64,000 nucleotides of DNA from BOKV01 sp041397525 (lineage in GTDB: Bacteria > Pseudomonadota > Alphaproteobacteria > Rhizobiales > Rhizobiaceae), in assembly GCA_041397525.1 (NCBI GenBank), contig JAWKWL010000003.1, positions 186,001 to 250,000 of the forward strand. The letters run 5' to 3'. Shown piece by piece: positions 8,534-17,019 of this stretch (position 1 is its first letter; every line of letters starts with the position of its first letter). Position numbers and translations under genes: made by a program. The notes under the pieces were generated by a model. That model saw only the letters and a program-made list of their open reading frames with translations. It was not told the DNA's origin and did not search any database.

Positions 8534-9994
8534 ATGACTCCAGGTTTGCTTTCGCTGGTCATTCTCGCGATGACGGCTGTCGGTTTCGTCCTTGGGCGCA
8601 TGCGTGCTGTGGCTGCCGCGAAGCGCAATAAGACAAAGCTGCATTCGCTGCCCAATTACTATGGCCAGACGGTCGCCCTGTTTATTGCGGTTCCGGCCTT
8701 TGCGTTGCTGGCTTGCTGGCTGTTTCTCCAACCTGTTCTGGTGGAATCCCAAATCAGCGCCCAGATACCGGAAAGCGCTATCCCCGAAGGTGGTGCCAGG
8801 GGGCTTGTATTGGCGGATGTCCGGCGGATTGCAGGTGGACTGGATGCCATCATTTCCAGGGGTAACTTGTCGGAGCAGGACATTGCGACCATGCGTGCCG
8901 ACACCTCCAACATTCGCAACCTTCTGGCAGGCGTGGGCATAGCACTCGGTTCGGATGTTGACCCGGTCGTTTTTGAGGCTGCGAAGAACTATCGGGCCCT
9001 TGAAAAATACGGCTCGCTGTTTCGCAACATTGCAGTCTTGCTGGCGGCAATCGGTTTCGGCTTTTGGTCCTTTTTCCGGATCGAACCCCGGATGCGCGCC
9101 AGAAATGTCAGCGAAAACTTCATCCGCGCGCTGTTGATCGCCTCCTCAATGGTGGCAATCCTGACCACCATCGGGATAGTCGTTTCGCTGCTGTTTGAGT
9201 CTGTACACTTCTTCCAGCTGTATCCTGCAAAGGACTTCTTCTTTTCGACGGTCTGGAACCCGCAATTCCGTGGCGGATCGGAGCTTGGAATCCTGCCGCT
9301 GCTTTGGGGCACCCTTTATGTTTCCTTCGTTTCGCTGGCGCTGGCAGTGCCAATCGGCCTGATGATCGCGATTTACCTGGCTGAATATGCCGGTACCAAA
9401 CTCAGGGGATTTGCCAAGCCGGCCATTGAAATCCTTGCCGGTGTTCCGACCATTGTCTACGGCCTTTTCGCGCTTATTACCGTGGGTCCCTTCATGCGCG
9501 ACTGGATCGCGCAGCCGTTGGGTCTTGGCAATTCGTCATCTTCCGTCATGACGGCGGGCCTTGTCATGGGCATCATGCTGATCCCCTTTGTCTCTTCGCT
9601 GTCCGATGACATCATCAACGCGGTCCCGCAATCATTGCGTGACGGATCCTACGGTCTGGGAGCCACCCAGTCCGAAACCATTCGCCAGGTCATCCTGCCA
9701 GCCGCCCTTCCCGGCATCGTCGGCGCGATACTGCTTGCCGCCAGCCGCGCCATCGGTGAAACAATGATCGTCGTCATGGGAGCGGGTGCCGCAGCCAAAC
9801 TCGGTCTCAATCCGTTCGAGGCCATGACTACCGTGACGGTGAAGATCGTTAGCCAGCTGACGGGCGACACCGAGTTTGCGAGTCCGGAAACGCTCGTGGC
9901 CTTCGCGCTTGGTCTCACATTGTTCGTGTTCACGCTTGGATTGAACATTCTTGCCCTCTATATCGTCCGCAAATACCGGGAGCAGTATGAATGA
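8534..9994 (+). CDS. pstC: Phosphate ABC transporter permease PstC
   Basis: One of the two membrane permeases of the PstSCAB phosphate importer. The product has 486 residues, well above the roughly 320 of the E. coli protein. The extra length is N-terminal: two early membrane segments (about 3-23 and 50-70) flank a soluble stretch before the conserved permease domain, which starts near residue 255. This long form is common in alphaproteobacteria. The EAA-type cytoplasmic loop appears as LGATQSETIRQVILPAALPG. The ATG at 8534 is used; an in-frame TTG lies 21 bases earlier. The stop overlaps the pstA start (ATGA), indicating translational coupling. Confidence 0.93.
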   Translation: MTPGLLSLVILAMTAVGFVLGRMRAVAAAKRNKTKLHSLPNYYGQTVALFIAVPAFALLACWLFLQPVLVESQISAQIPESAIPEGGARGLVLADVRRIAGGLDAIISRGNLSEQDIATMRADTSNIRNLLAGVGIALGSDVDPVVFEAAKNYRALEKYGSLFRNIAVLLAAIGFGFWSFFRIEPRMRARNVSENFIRALLIASSMVAILTTIGIVVSLLFESVHFFQLYPAKDFFFSTVWNPQFRGGSELGILPLLWGTLYVSFVSLALAVPIGLMIAIYLAEYAGTKLRGFAKPAIEILAGVPTIVYGLFALITVGPFMRDWIAQPLGLGNSSSSVMTAGLVMGIMLIPFVSSLSDDIINAVPQSLRDGSYGLGATQSETIRQVILPAALPGIVGAILLAASRAIGETMIVVMGAGAAAKLGLNPFEAMTTVTVKIVSQLTGDTEFASPETLVAFALGLTLFVFTLGLNILALYIVRKYREQYE

Positions 9995-11349
9995 CCGATA
10001 TCTCCAGCATTTCACCGGTCGAGCCTGCCCTCCCGTCTGGCCGGTCGCTTTATGTCAGAAGTGACCGCGCGCGGCGTCGCCAGGCCTCTGAAACCCGCTT
10101 CAGGATGATCGGCTTCGTCGCAGTCATGATCGGCATTCTCGCCGTCGGCGGCCTGCTAGCATCGATCCTCTACAATGGCCTGTCATCATTTCAGCAGACC
10201 TATGTAAAATTGGAAATCTTCCTTGATCCGGCAAAACTGGACAAGGCTGGAACCCGTGATCCCGAAGCGCTGGCCAAGGTGACCACCTTTGGTTATCAGC
10301 CGCTCATAGATACTGCTCTCAAGAAGCTGATCGAGGATCACGGTCTTCAGATCAAAGGCCTTAACCTGAAGAAGGTGGGCGACGTTATCTCCAAGGAGGC
10401 ACCAGCCGAACTGCGCAGATATGTTTTGGCTGATCCTTCGAAGATCGGTGAGACAATTGAGTTTCGTCTCCTCGCTTCGGGCCGTATCGATGGCTACTAC
10501 AAGGGCCGCGTCACGATGGAATCCGCAGCGCTTGACCGCAATGTTTCGCCCGAGCAATTACAACTTGCCGACAAGATGGCCAGGGCCGGTGTGTTGGAGA
10601 CGAGGTTCAATCCGCAATTCTTCACCGCGCCTGACGCTTCTGACACACGTCCCGAAGCCGCCGGCCTTGGCGTAGCTATCCTGGGCTCGGCCTACATGAT
10701 GATCCTGGTCCTTTGCCTGTCATTGCCCATCGGGGTTGCTGCCTCGATCTATCTTGAGGAATTCGCACCGCAGAACAAATGGACTGACCTGATCGAGGTC
10801 AACATCGCCAATCTGGCAGCAGTTCCCTCGATCGTCTTTGGTATTCTGGGCCTTGCCATCTTCATCAACTATGCCGGTCTTCCGCGCTCAGCGCCGATTG
10901 TCGGCGGCCTTGTGCTTACGCTGATGACACTGCCAACCATCATCATCGCAACCCGCGCCGCATTGAAGGCGGTCCCCCCATCGATTCGCGACGCAGCACT
11001 TGGTGTGGGCGCTTCCAAGATACAGGCAATCTTTCACCACGTTCTTCCTCTGGCTGCACCTGGCATTCTGACCGGCACGATTATCGGTCTCGCCCAGGCA
11101 TTGGGAGAAACCGCGCCTCTCCTCCTGATCGGCATGGTCGCATTCGTTCGCGAATTTCCAGGACTTCCGCCCGAAGGCATATTCGACCCTGCATCGGCCC
11201 TGCCGGTTCAGGTCTACAACTGGACCCAACGCGGAGACCCGGCATTCGTTGAGCGCGCTTCTGGTGCCATCATCGTTCTGCTGGCATTCCTGATCTTGAT
11301 GAATGCGGTAGCCATACTCCTGCGCCGCCGGTTCGAGCGTCGTTGGTAG
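9991..11349 (+). CDS. pstA: Phosphate ABC transporter permease PstA
   Basis: Second membrane permease of the phosphate importer. The 452-residue product has a DUF3333-like N-terminal extension: a membrane segment at about 35-62, then a soluble domain to about residue 220. The permease domain contains the EAA loop LGVGASKIQAIFHHVLPLAAPG. The N-terminus is Arg-rich and cytoplasmic (RSDRARRRQASETR). The start overlaps the pstC stop by four bases. PstC and PstA are both extended at the N-terminus, so their soluble domains may pack together on the periplasmic face; that is inference. Confidence 0.93.
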   Translation: MTDISSISPVEPALPSGRSLYVRSDRARRRQASETRFRMIGFVAVMIGILAVGGLLASILYNGLSSFQQTYVKLEIFLDPAKLDKAGTRDPEALAKVTTFGYQPLIDTALKKLIEDHGLQIKGLNLKKVGDVISKEAPAELRRYVLADPSKIGETIEFRLLASGRIDGYYKGRVTMESAALDRNVSPEQLQLADKMARAGVLETRFNPQFFTAPDASDTRPEAAGLGVAILGSAYMMILVLCLSLPIGVAASIYLEEFAPQNKWTDLIEVNIANLAAVPSIVFGILGLAIFINYAGLPRSAPIVGGLVLTLMTLPTIIIATRAALKAVPPSIRDAALGVGASKIQAIFHHVLPLAAPGILTGTIIGLAQALGETAPLLLIGMVAFVREFPGLPPEGIFDPASALPVQVYNWTQRGDPAFVERASGAIIVLLAFLILMNAVAILLRRRFERRW

Positions 11350-11436
11350 CATTTACGTCGGGACGGCGGCTTGAACAGTCCGCAGCGGTGTTGGAAACTC
11401 GTGTCGCCAGTGTTGGTGCAGGTCGGGGAAAAAGGG

Positions 11437-12255
11437 ATGAACATGATGTCCGAAACACAGACCGAAGCGCTCCTTTCGAAGTACAGCGACGGCCAGCCGG
11501 CGATCAAGATGCGCGGCAGGGACGTTGATGTATTTTACGGGACAAAACAGGCCCTGTTTGGTGTCAATCTGGATATCAACGAGAATGAAGTCACGGCACT
11601 GATCGGGCCTTCCGGGTGTGGCAAGTCAACATTTCTGCGTTGCCTCAATCGTATGAACGACACGATCGACATCTGTTCTGTCAGGGGTGAGATTACCCTC
11701 GACAATGAAGACATCTACGATCCAAAGATCGATGTGGTCGAATTGCGTGCCCGCGTCGGAATGGTGTTCCAGAAGCCAAACCCGTTTCCCAAGTCAATCT
11801 TCGAAAACGTGGCCTATGGACCGCGCATTCACGGCCTCGCCAGGAACAAATCCGCACTGGAAGAAATTGTCGTGAACAGCCTTCAGAAGGCTGGCCTTTT
11901 CGAGGAGGTCAAGGACCGGTTGAATGAACCTGGCACCGGCCTTTCCGGTGGTCAGCAGCAGCGTCTTTGCATCGCGCGTGCCATAGCGGTAAGCCCTGAA
12001 GTGATCCTGATGGACGAGCCTTGTTCTGCACTCGATCCAATTGCGACTGCCAAGGTCGAGGAACTCATCAGCGAACTTCGTGCCAACTACACGATCGTCA
12101 TCGTGACACATTCCATGCAGCAGGCCGCGCGTGTGTCCCAGAAGACAGCCATGTTCCATCTCGGCAACCTGATCGAATACAACGACACCGACATCATCTT
12201 CACCAATCCGGGCAACCAGAAGACCCAGGATTATATCACCGGTCGATTTGGTTGA
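11437..12255 (+). CDS. pstB: Phosphate ABC transporter ATP-binding protein PstB
   Basis: ATPase that drives the PstSCA phosphate importer. The product has about 272 residues. Walker A is GPSGCGKST at 57-65, the signature is LSGGQQQR, Walker B with the following D-loop is VILMDEPCSALD, and the switch His lies in VTHSMQQAAR. NRMND and QKPNPFP are typical of PstB rather than other ABC ATPases. The ATG at 11437 follows AAAGGG; nearby in-frame ATGs at 11443 and 11446 are alternatives. It lies 87 bases after pstA and 34 before phoU in the same transcript direction. Confidence 0.95.
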   Translation: MNMMSETQTEALLSKYSDGQPAIKMRGRDVDVFYGTKQALFGVNLDINENEVTALIGPSGCGKSTFLRCLNRMNDTIDICSVRGEITLDNEDIYDPKIDVVELRARVGMVFQKPNPFPKSIFENVAYGPRIHGLARNKSALEEIVVNSLQKAGLFEEVKDRLNEPGTGLSGGQQQRLCIARAIAVSPEVILMDEPCSALDPIATAKVEELISELRANYTIVIVTHSMQQAARVSQKTAMFHLGNLIEYNDTDIIFTNPGNQKTQDYITGRFG

Positions 12256-12289
12256 TCGCGGCGACCTGGATGAAGAAGGGAACAAACTC

Positions 12290-12973
12290 ATGACCGGACA
12301 TACAGTCAGCGCCTTTGATGATGACCTGAAGTTCATCAAGCGCAAGATCACCGAAATGGGCGGACGCGCCGAAAGCATGGTCGAGCAGGCGATTGCCGCC
12401 CTGATCAAGGGGGATCATGCTCTGGCCGAATCCGTTATCGCCCAGGACATCATCCTCGACAATTTGCAGTTTGAGCTGGATGAGCGGGTCATAATCGTCA
12501 TTGCCAAGCGACAGCCGATGGCAGCCGACCTGCGCGAGATCATTGGTGCCTTGCGCATGGGCAGTGATCTCGAACGCGTTGGCGACATGGGCAAGAACAT
12601 CGCCAAGCGTGCCAAGGAAATCACCGAGTTCACCCACCCCAAAAAACTGGTTCGCGGGCTGGAGCATCTCACTTCGCTTGCGCTGGAGCAGCTCAAGGAT
12701 GCGCTCGACGCTTACGTGAACAAGGACGAAGCCAAGGCCGAGCTGGTGCTTTCCCGCGACGACGCGATTGACCAGGTCTATACCTCCCTCTTCCGCGAAC
12801 TGCTTACCTACATGATGGAAGATCCTCGAAACATCACATTCTGTACGCAGTTGTTGTTCTGCGCCAAGAACATTGAACGGATCGGTGATCACGCAACCAA
12901 CCTTGCAGAGATCATTCGCTACATTGTCACGGGCAAGTCGGAGCTTTCAAAACATGGAACGCGTCCTGAATGA
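12290..12973 (+). CDS. phoU: Phosphate signalling regulator PhoU
   Basis: Cytoplasmic helical-bundle protein linking the transport state of PstSCAB to PhoR and keeping the Pho response off when phosphate is plentiful. The 227-residue product has the two PhoU repeats, each with a metal-binding E/DxxxD-type motif. GALRMGSDLERVGDMGKNIAKRA-like residues around 90-112 and CAKNIERIGDHATN around 190-203 are diagnostic. The ATG at 12290 is chosen because homologues begin at MTGHTVSAFDDDL. It sits between pstB and phoB, as in other alphaproteobacteria. Confidence 0.95.
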   Translation: MTGHTVSAFDDDLKFIKRKITEMGGRAESMVEQAIAALIKGDHALAESVIAQDIILDNLQFELDERVIIVIAKRQPMAADLREIIGALRMGSDLERVGDMGKNIAKRAKEITEFTHPKKLVRGLEHLTSLALEQLKDALDAYVNKDEAKAELVLSRDDAIDQVYTSLFRELLTYMMEDPRNITFCTQLLFCAKNIERIGDHATNLAEIIRYIVTGKSELSKHGTRPE

Positions 12974-13009
12974 CGACAGAACTGCAGCTGTTGCCGGGCG
13001 GGTGCAACA

Positions 13010-13705
13010 ATGAATCCGGCAGTCATGGTGGTGGAAGACGAAGAGTCAATTGCATTGCTGCTTCGATACAACCTGGAAGCCGAAGGTTTTGCAGTTGAAG
13101 TTGTCACCCGCGGTGATGACGCTGAACTTAGGCTGCAAGAGCAGGTTCCCGACCTGTTGTTGCTCGACTGGATGCTCCCCGGCCTTTCCGGCATCGAACT
13201 GTGCCGACGCCTAAGGCTGCGCCCGGAAACACAGCGCCTTCCCGTCATCATGCTGACTGCGCGCGGCGAGGAAACCGAACGGGTACGTGGCATTGCCACT
13301 GGAGCAGATGACTATGTGGTCAAGCCGTTCTCGGTCCCCGAGCTTATGGCACGCGTCAAGGGAATGCTTCGTCGGACCAATCCCGAAAGCGTGTCTGCCC
13401 GCCTGGTAGCCGGTGACCTGTCGCTTGATCGCGAGTTGCACCGCGCCTATCGCAATGAGCGCGAACTGCGCCTCGGCCCAACGGAGTTCCGCCTGTTAGA
13501 ATTTTTCATGCGGTCGCCAGGGCGTGTATTTTCGCGCGAGCAGCTTCTCAATGGGGTATGGGGTCGCGACATCTATGTCGACGAGCGCACGGTTGATGTC
13601 CATGTCGGCAGGCTGCGCAAGGCAATCATTCGCGGTCGGGAAAAGGACCCGATCCGCACTGTGCGCGGCGCCGGTTATTCGCTCGACGACAAGTTTCTCA
13701 ATTGA
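13010..13705 (+). CDS. phoB: Phosphate regulon response regulator PhoB
   Basis: OmpR-class transcription factor activated by PhoR. In the 231-residue product the receiver domain has acidic residues at 10-12, the phosphorylated Asp53 within LLDWMLPG, and Lys105 in DYVVKPFS. The winged-helix DNA-binding domain runs from about 130 to the C-terminus, with the recognition-helix region DERTVDVHVGRLRKAI. It is the last gene of the phoR-pst-phoU-phoB set and faces the gcrA terminator. It is the likely reader of the Pho-type box near 7270. Confidence 0.96.
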   Translation: MNPAVMVVEDEESIALLLRYNLEAEGFAVEVVTRGDDAELRLQEQVPDLLLLDWMLPGLSGIELCRRLRLRPETQRLPVIMLTARGEETERVRGIATGADDYVVKPFSVPELMARVKGMLRRTNPESVSARLVAGDLSLDRELHRAYRNERELRLGPTEFRLLEFFMRSPGRVFSREQLLNGVWGRDIYVDERTVDVHVGRLRKAIIRGREKDPIRTVRGAGYSLDDKFLN

Positions 13706-13745
13706 ATTCAGGCGGCACCGCAGTGCCTGCCGTCATGAAGATGAA

Positions 13746-13775
13746 ACAAAAAACGGCCCACAGACTGGGGCCGTT
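13746..13775 (-). terminator. Intrinsic terminator of gcrA
   Basis: Perfect 8-bp stem AACGGCCC / GGGCCGTT with an 8-base loop. On the minus strand it is followed by a T-run (TTTTTTG). It lies 28 bases beyond the gcrA stop; the plus-strand side has no T-run. Confidence 0.85.
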
Positions 13776-13802
13776 CACATTGTTGGGTCTACCGTTTGGA
13801 TA

Positions 13803-14309
13803 TCACGCGCGCCGCTCGCGCCTCCGGTCAGCAACAGGCTGATAGGCGATGCGCGCGTGATACGCGCAATAGGGGCCTGAATCTCTTGAATTGTGACCGC
13901 AGAAATAGAAGTCATCCGTAGCCGGATCCCCGATCGGCCACTTGCAGGTGGATTCACCCAGCTGGGTGAGGTCAAGTCGCATCGGATCGGGTGCAACCAG
14001 ATCCTGCGGTGCGCTCTGCGTGACGCCGTTTTCGGAGCGAATGAAAATCTGTGGTTCCGAAAGCGCGCGCTGGTTGCCGCGAGCCGGACGTACCGGCGCT
14101 GCGGCTGGTGCCGGCCTCGCAGTACGCTTCTGCCGGCTCACATTTTGCGTGGAAACGGATTTCGCACGACCCGAAAGCCCCAGCCGGTGAACCTTGCCAA
14201 TAACTGCATTTCGGGTGACGCCGCCAAGTTCGGCCGCGATCTGGCTCGCACTCAACCCGTCCATCCACAATTTCCGGAGAAGTTCTACGCGTTCATCAGT
14301 CCAGGACAT
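13803..14309 (-). CDS. gcrA: Cell cycle regulator GcrA
   Basis: Alphaproteobacterial cell-cycle regulator that binds sigma70-RNA polymerase and responds to CcrM methylation of GANTC sites. In the 168-residue product the N-terminal HTH domain begins MSWTDERVELLRKLW and continues with SASQIAAELGGVTRNAVIGK. The middle is low-complexity (Ala/Pro/Arg), and the C-terminal sigma-interacting domain contains CKWPIGDP and CGHNS...YCAYH. The ATG at 14309 is used; upstream in-frame Met codons would add residues not seen in the family. The upstream region carries four GANTC sites, two DnaA-box-like sequences and a CtrA-like half site. Confidence 0.95.
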   Translation of the reverse strand: MSWTDERVELLRKLWMDGLSASQIAAELGGVTRNAVIGKVHRLGLSGRAKSVSTQNVSRQKRTARPAPAAAPVRPARGNQRALSEPQIFIRSENGVTQSAPQDLVAPDPMRLDLTQLGESTCKWPIGDPATDDFYFCGHNSRDSGPYCAYHARIAYQPVADRRRERRA

Positions 14310-14691
14310 ACTATTCCTCGCCGTTGTCGGCCAAACAGTTATAAGCCTGAATTCAGGCAAAACCACACGATCTGCCGGTTTGCGTCCGGCATTTGACATC
14401 ATCTCGAAATGTCTTGCTGTCAGATTGGGTCCGCCGCGGAAGCCAGTCTGTTAACGATTTCGAAACTATCGGTGGGTGGACTCGGTGGCAAGAGTCGCGA
14501 CCCGACATTGAATCATTTTTCCCGATTTTCCCCAGTTTGCGGAACCTCATTCCATATAACTGTGGATAGCCGAATCGGTTTTGCGGCAGCGATTTTTCCA
14601 GCCTGTGGAAAACCTCGGCCGGTTGGACCCGGTTCGACACACGAACGCTGGAACGCCACTTGGGCGGGCATTCCGGACCAGTGGGAATTCA
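14310..14691. promoter_or_regulatory. gcrA upstream region with GANTC cluster and DnaA/CtrA-like sites
   Basis: No convincing gene is present. GANTC sites occur at 14479-14483, 14492-14496, 14510-14514 and 14572-14576, four in 98 bases against roughly one per 256 by chance. Sequences one mismatch from the DnaA box (on the minus strand) lie at 14561-14569 (TGTGGATAG) and 14604-14612 (TGTGGAAAA). TTAACGAT at 14451-14458 resembles a CtrA half site. In Caulobacter gcrA is controlled by DnaA and CtrA; function here is inferred. Confidence 0.5.
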
Positions 14692-14756
14692 TTGACAATT
14701 CTGATGCAATTGATGGTATAAACATGCCCAGAGCTGCCGCCGCAAGGCGGCTTTTT
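14692..14756 (+). promoter_or_regulatory. Sigma70-like promoter followed at once by a terminator hairpin, ahead of argD
   Basis: TTGACA at 14692-14697 and TATAAA at 14717-14722 with a 19-base spacer predict a start near 14729. A perfect GCCGCC-gcaa-GGCGGC hairpin with TTTTT follows immediately (14736-14756), about 95 bases before the argD ATG. It may be an argD attenuator, a 5'-end cap structure, or the terminator of an unseen upstream transcript. Confidence 0.5.
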
Positions 14757-14848
14757 CATTCCCGACAGGTTTTGCACAGTTGCAGTGTCGCACACTGCCT
14801 GTGCAGTGCCTGTTGTACGCCAAGTCTGTTGCAGATCAGGAAAACGTC

Positions 14849-16060
14849 ATGCAGGAACCATCCAAGCAGAAACAGCGGCACATCTTTTCCACTTTCGCCC
14901 GGCCCGAAATCGAGTTCGAGCGCGGTGAAGGCGTCCGCCTGTATGACACATCTGGCGCCGATTATATTGACTGCACCGCAGGCATCGCTGTCAATGCGCT
15001 CGGGCATGCGCATCCGCACCTTGTGCAGGCTCTCACGGAGCAGGCAGGCAAGCTTTGGCACATGTCCAACATCTTCCGCATCAAGGGGCAGGAGCGCCTT
15101 GCTGACCGGCTGTGTGAAGCTACCTTCGCCGATAGGGTCTTTTTCACCAATTCAGGCGTCGAGGCAATGGAATGTGCGATCAAGACAGCCCGCCGCTATC
15201 ATTACGTGAAGGGACATCCCGAACGGGTCAATATCATCACCTTTGAAGGTGCCTTTCACGGGCGGTCGCTTGCAACGATTGCAGCCGGTGGTCAGGCAAA
15301 ATACCTTGAGGGTTTTGGTCCGAAGTCGCCCGGCTTCATCCAGGTTCCCTTTGGTGACCACGAGGCACTCAAGGCAGCAATCGACAGTGAAACCGCAGCA
15401 ATTCTTGTTGAACCGATCCAGGGCGAGGGCGGTATTCGCCCGGTACCACCGCAGTGCCTGCGTGGCCTGCGAGAACTGTGCGACGAAAACGGCATCTTGC
15501 TGATATATGACGAGATACAAACCGGCATGGGCCGTACCGGCAAACTGTTTGCCCATGAATGGTCGGGTGCAGTGCCTGACATCATGGCAAGCGCCAAGGG
15601 ACTGGGAGGCGGCTTTCCAGTCGGCGCATGCCTTGCGACCGACGAGGCGGCGAGCGGCATGACTGCCGGCACGCACGGAACCACCTTCGGCGGCAATCCG
15701 CTTGCAATGGCTGTCGGCAATGCCGTTCTCGACGTGATACTGGCCGACGGCTTCCTCGAACATGTGAGGGAGATGGGCAAGGTTCTGCGCCAGCAGCTTG
15801 CCGGCCTGGTGGACAGTTATCCCGACCTTCTGGAAACAGTGCGCGGCGACGGCCTGTTGCAGGGCATCAAGGCACGCATTCCCAATACCGAGGTCATTGC
15901 GGCATTTCGCGATGCACGCGTACTCACCGTCGCGGCCGGTGACAATGTTATCCGCTTCGCACCACCGCTTACCATCACGGCAGACGAATTGCGCGAGGCT
16001 TTCGAGCGCGCAGACACGGCGCTTGCCGATCTGCGTCAGCGGAAAAAGGGAGCGGCCTGA
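14849..16060 (+). CDS. argD: Acetylornithine aminotransferase ArgD
   Basis: PLP-dependent aminotransferase of arginine biosynthesis: N-acetyl-glutamate semialdehyde plus glutamate to N-acetylornithine plus 2-oxoglutarate. It may also serve lysine biosynthesis. The 403-residue product has the phosphate-binding TNSGVEA at 100-106, YDEIQTGMGRTG at 220-231 and the Schiff-base Lys250 in SAKGLGGGFP. The ATG at 14849 fits homologues (MQEPSKQKQ...); an in-frame upstream start would add 23 unrelated residues. It is followed 2 bases later by argF and then by overlapping hslO, giving an arginine operon with a stress chaperone at its end. Confidence 0.95.
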   Translation: MQEPSKQKQRHIFSTFARPEIEFERGEGVRLYDTSGADYIDCTAGIAVNALGHAHPHLVQALTEQAGKLWHMSNIFRIKGQERLADRLCEATFADRVFFTNSGVEAMECAIKTARRYHYVKGHPERVNIITFEGAFHGRSLATIAAGGQAKYLEGFGPKSPGFIQVPFGDHEALKAAIDSETAAILVEPIQGEGGIRPVPPQCLRGLRELCDENGILLIYDEIQTGMGRTGKLFAHEWSGAVPDIMASAKGLGGGFPVGACLATDEAASGMTAGTHGTTFGGNPLAMAVGNAVLDVILADGFLEHVREMGKVLRQQLAGLVDSYPDLLETVRGDGLLQGIKARIPNTEVIAAFRDARVLTVAAGDNVIRFAPPLTITADELREAFERADTALADLRQRKKGAA

Positions 16061-16062
16061 AC

Positions 16063-17019
16063 ATGTCAGCATCCGGCAATTCACCGAGGCACTTCCTCGA
16101 TCTTTCCGCATTGGACAGCGCTACGCTGAACGGAATTCTTGACGAGGCCCAGACCATCAAGAACCGCTTGAAAAGCGAGGGAAGCCTGTCCTGGCGTCCG
16201 CTTGAGGGCAAGATTCTCGCCATGATCTTTGAGAAACCGTCGACACGGACCCGCGTATCCTTCGATGTCGGCATGCGCCAGCTCGGCGGCGAAACGCTTT
16301 TCCTTTCGGGCACGGAAATGCAGCTTGGCCGCTCCGAGACCATTGGCGACACCGCAAGGGTCCTGTCGCGTTATGTTGACGCGATCATGATCCGCACAAC
16401 AGATCATTCGCGCCTTCTGGAACTTGCCGAACATGCAACCGTGCCGGTGATCAACGGCCTGACCGACGACACCCATCCCTGCCAGATCATGGCGGATGTG
16501 ATGACCTTCCAGGAGAAGCGCGGATCGGTAAAGGGCAGGAAATTTGCATGGACCGGCGACGGCAACAATGTGCTGCATTCCCTGGTGGAGGCATCCGCCC
16601 GTTTTGGCTTTTCGCTCGGCGTTGCAACGCCTGAAGGTTCGGAGCCCGACCAGCGTTTCGTTGACTGGGCGCGCGCCAATGGCGGCAAGATCGAACTGGG
16701 CACGGACCCGGCGGCGGCAGTATCGGGTGCTGATTGCGTTGTCACCGACACCTGGGTTTCCATGAACCAGGAGCATCGCGCACGCGGCCACAATGTCTTC
16801 ATGCCTTATCAGGTCAACGATGCACTGATGGCCAGCGCCAATGATGACGCACTTTTCATGCACTGCCTGCCGGCGCATCGCGGTGAGGAAGTTACCGACG
16901 CCGTGATCGACGGACCGCAATCGGTCGTGTTTGACGAGGCGGAAAACCGTCTTCACGCGCAAAAGGCGGTCATTGCCTGGTGTCTGGGGATCAGTTCCGG
17001 CATGGACGGAGCTGTATGA
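16063..17019 (+). CDS. argF: Ornithine carbamoyltransferase
   Basis: Converts ornithine and carbamoyl phosphate to citrulline. The 318-residue product has the carbamoyl-phosphate motif STRTR at 60-64, the HPCQ motif near 147-150 and the ornithine-loop HCLPAHRGEEV motif near 270, so both substrate sites are complete. It begins two bases after argD, and its stop overlaps the hslO start. The length and motifs fit anabolic enzymes; no arginine-deiminase pathway genes are present to suggest a catabolic role. Confidence 0.96.
   Translation: MSASGNSPRHFLDLSALDSATLNGILDEAQTIKNRLKSEGSLSWRPLEGKILAMIFEKPSTRTRVSFDVGMRQLGGETLFLSGTEMQLGRSETIGDTARVLSRYVDAIMIRTTDHSRLLELAEHATVPVINGLTDDTHPCQIMADVMTFQEKRGSVKGRKFAWTGDGNNVLHSLVEASARFGFSLGVATPEGSEPDQRFVDWARANGGKIELGTDPAAAVSGADCVVTDTWVSMNQEHRARGHNVFMPYQVNDALMASANDDALFMHCLPAHRGEEVTDAVIDGPQSVVFDEAENRLHAQKAVIAWCLGISSGMDGAV

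Noticed and set aside
14451..14612. Replication origin suggested by DnaA-like boxes and GANTC sites
   Set aside because: Only two imperfect boxes, no AT-rich unwinding region and no dnaA, repABC or hemE neighbours; gene regulation is the simpler reading.
15152..16111. 319-codon open frame on the minus strand opposite argD
   Set aside because: It is antisense to a conserved enzyme with full motifs, has Cys-rich low-plausibility composition and no family features.
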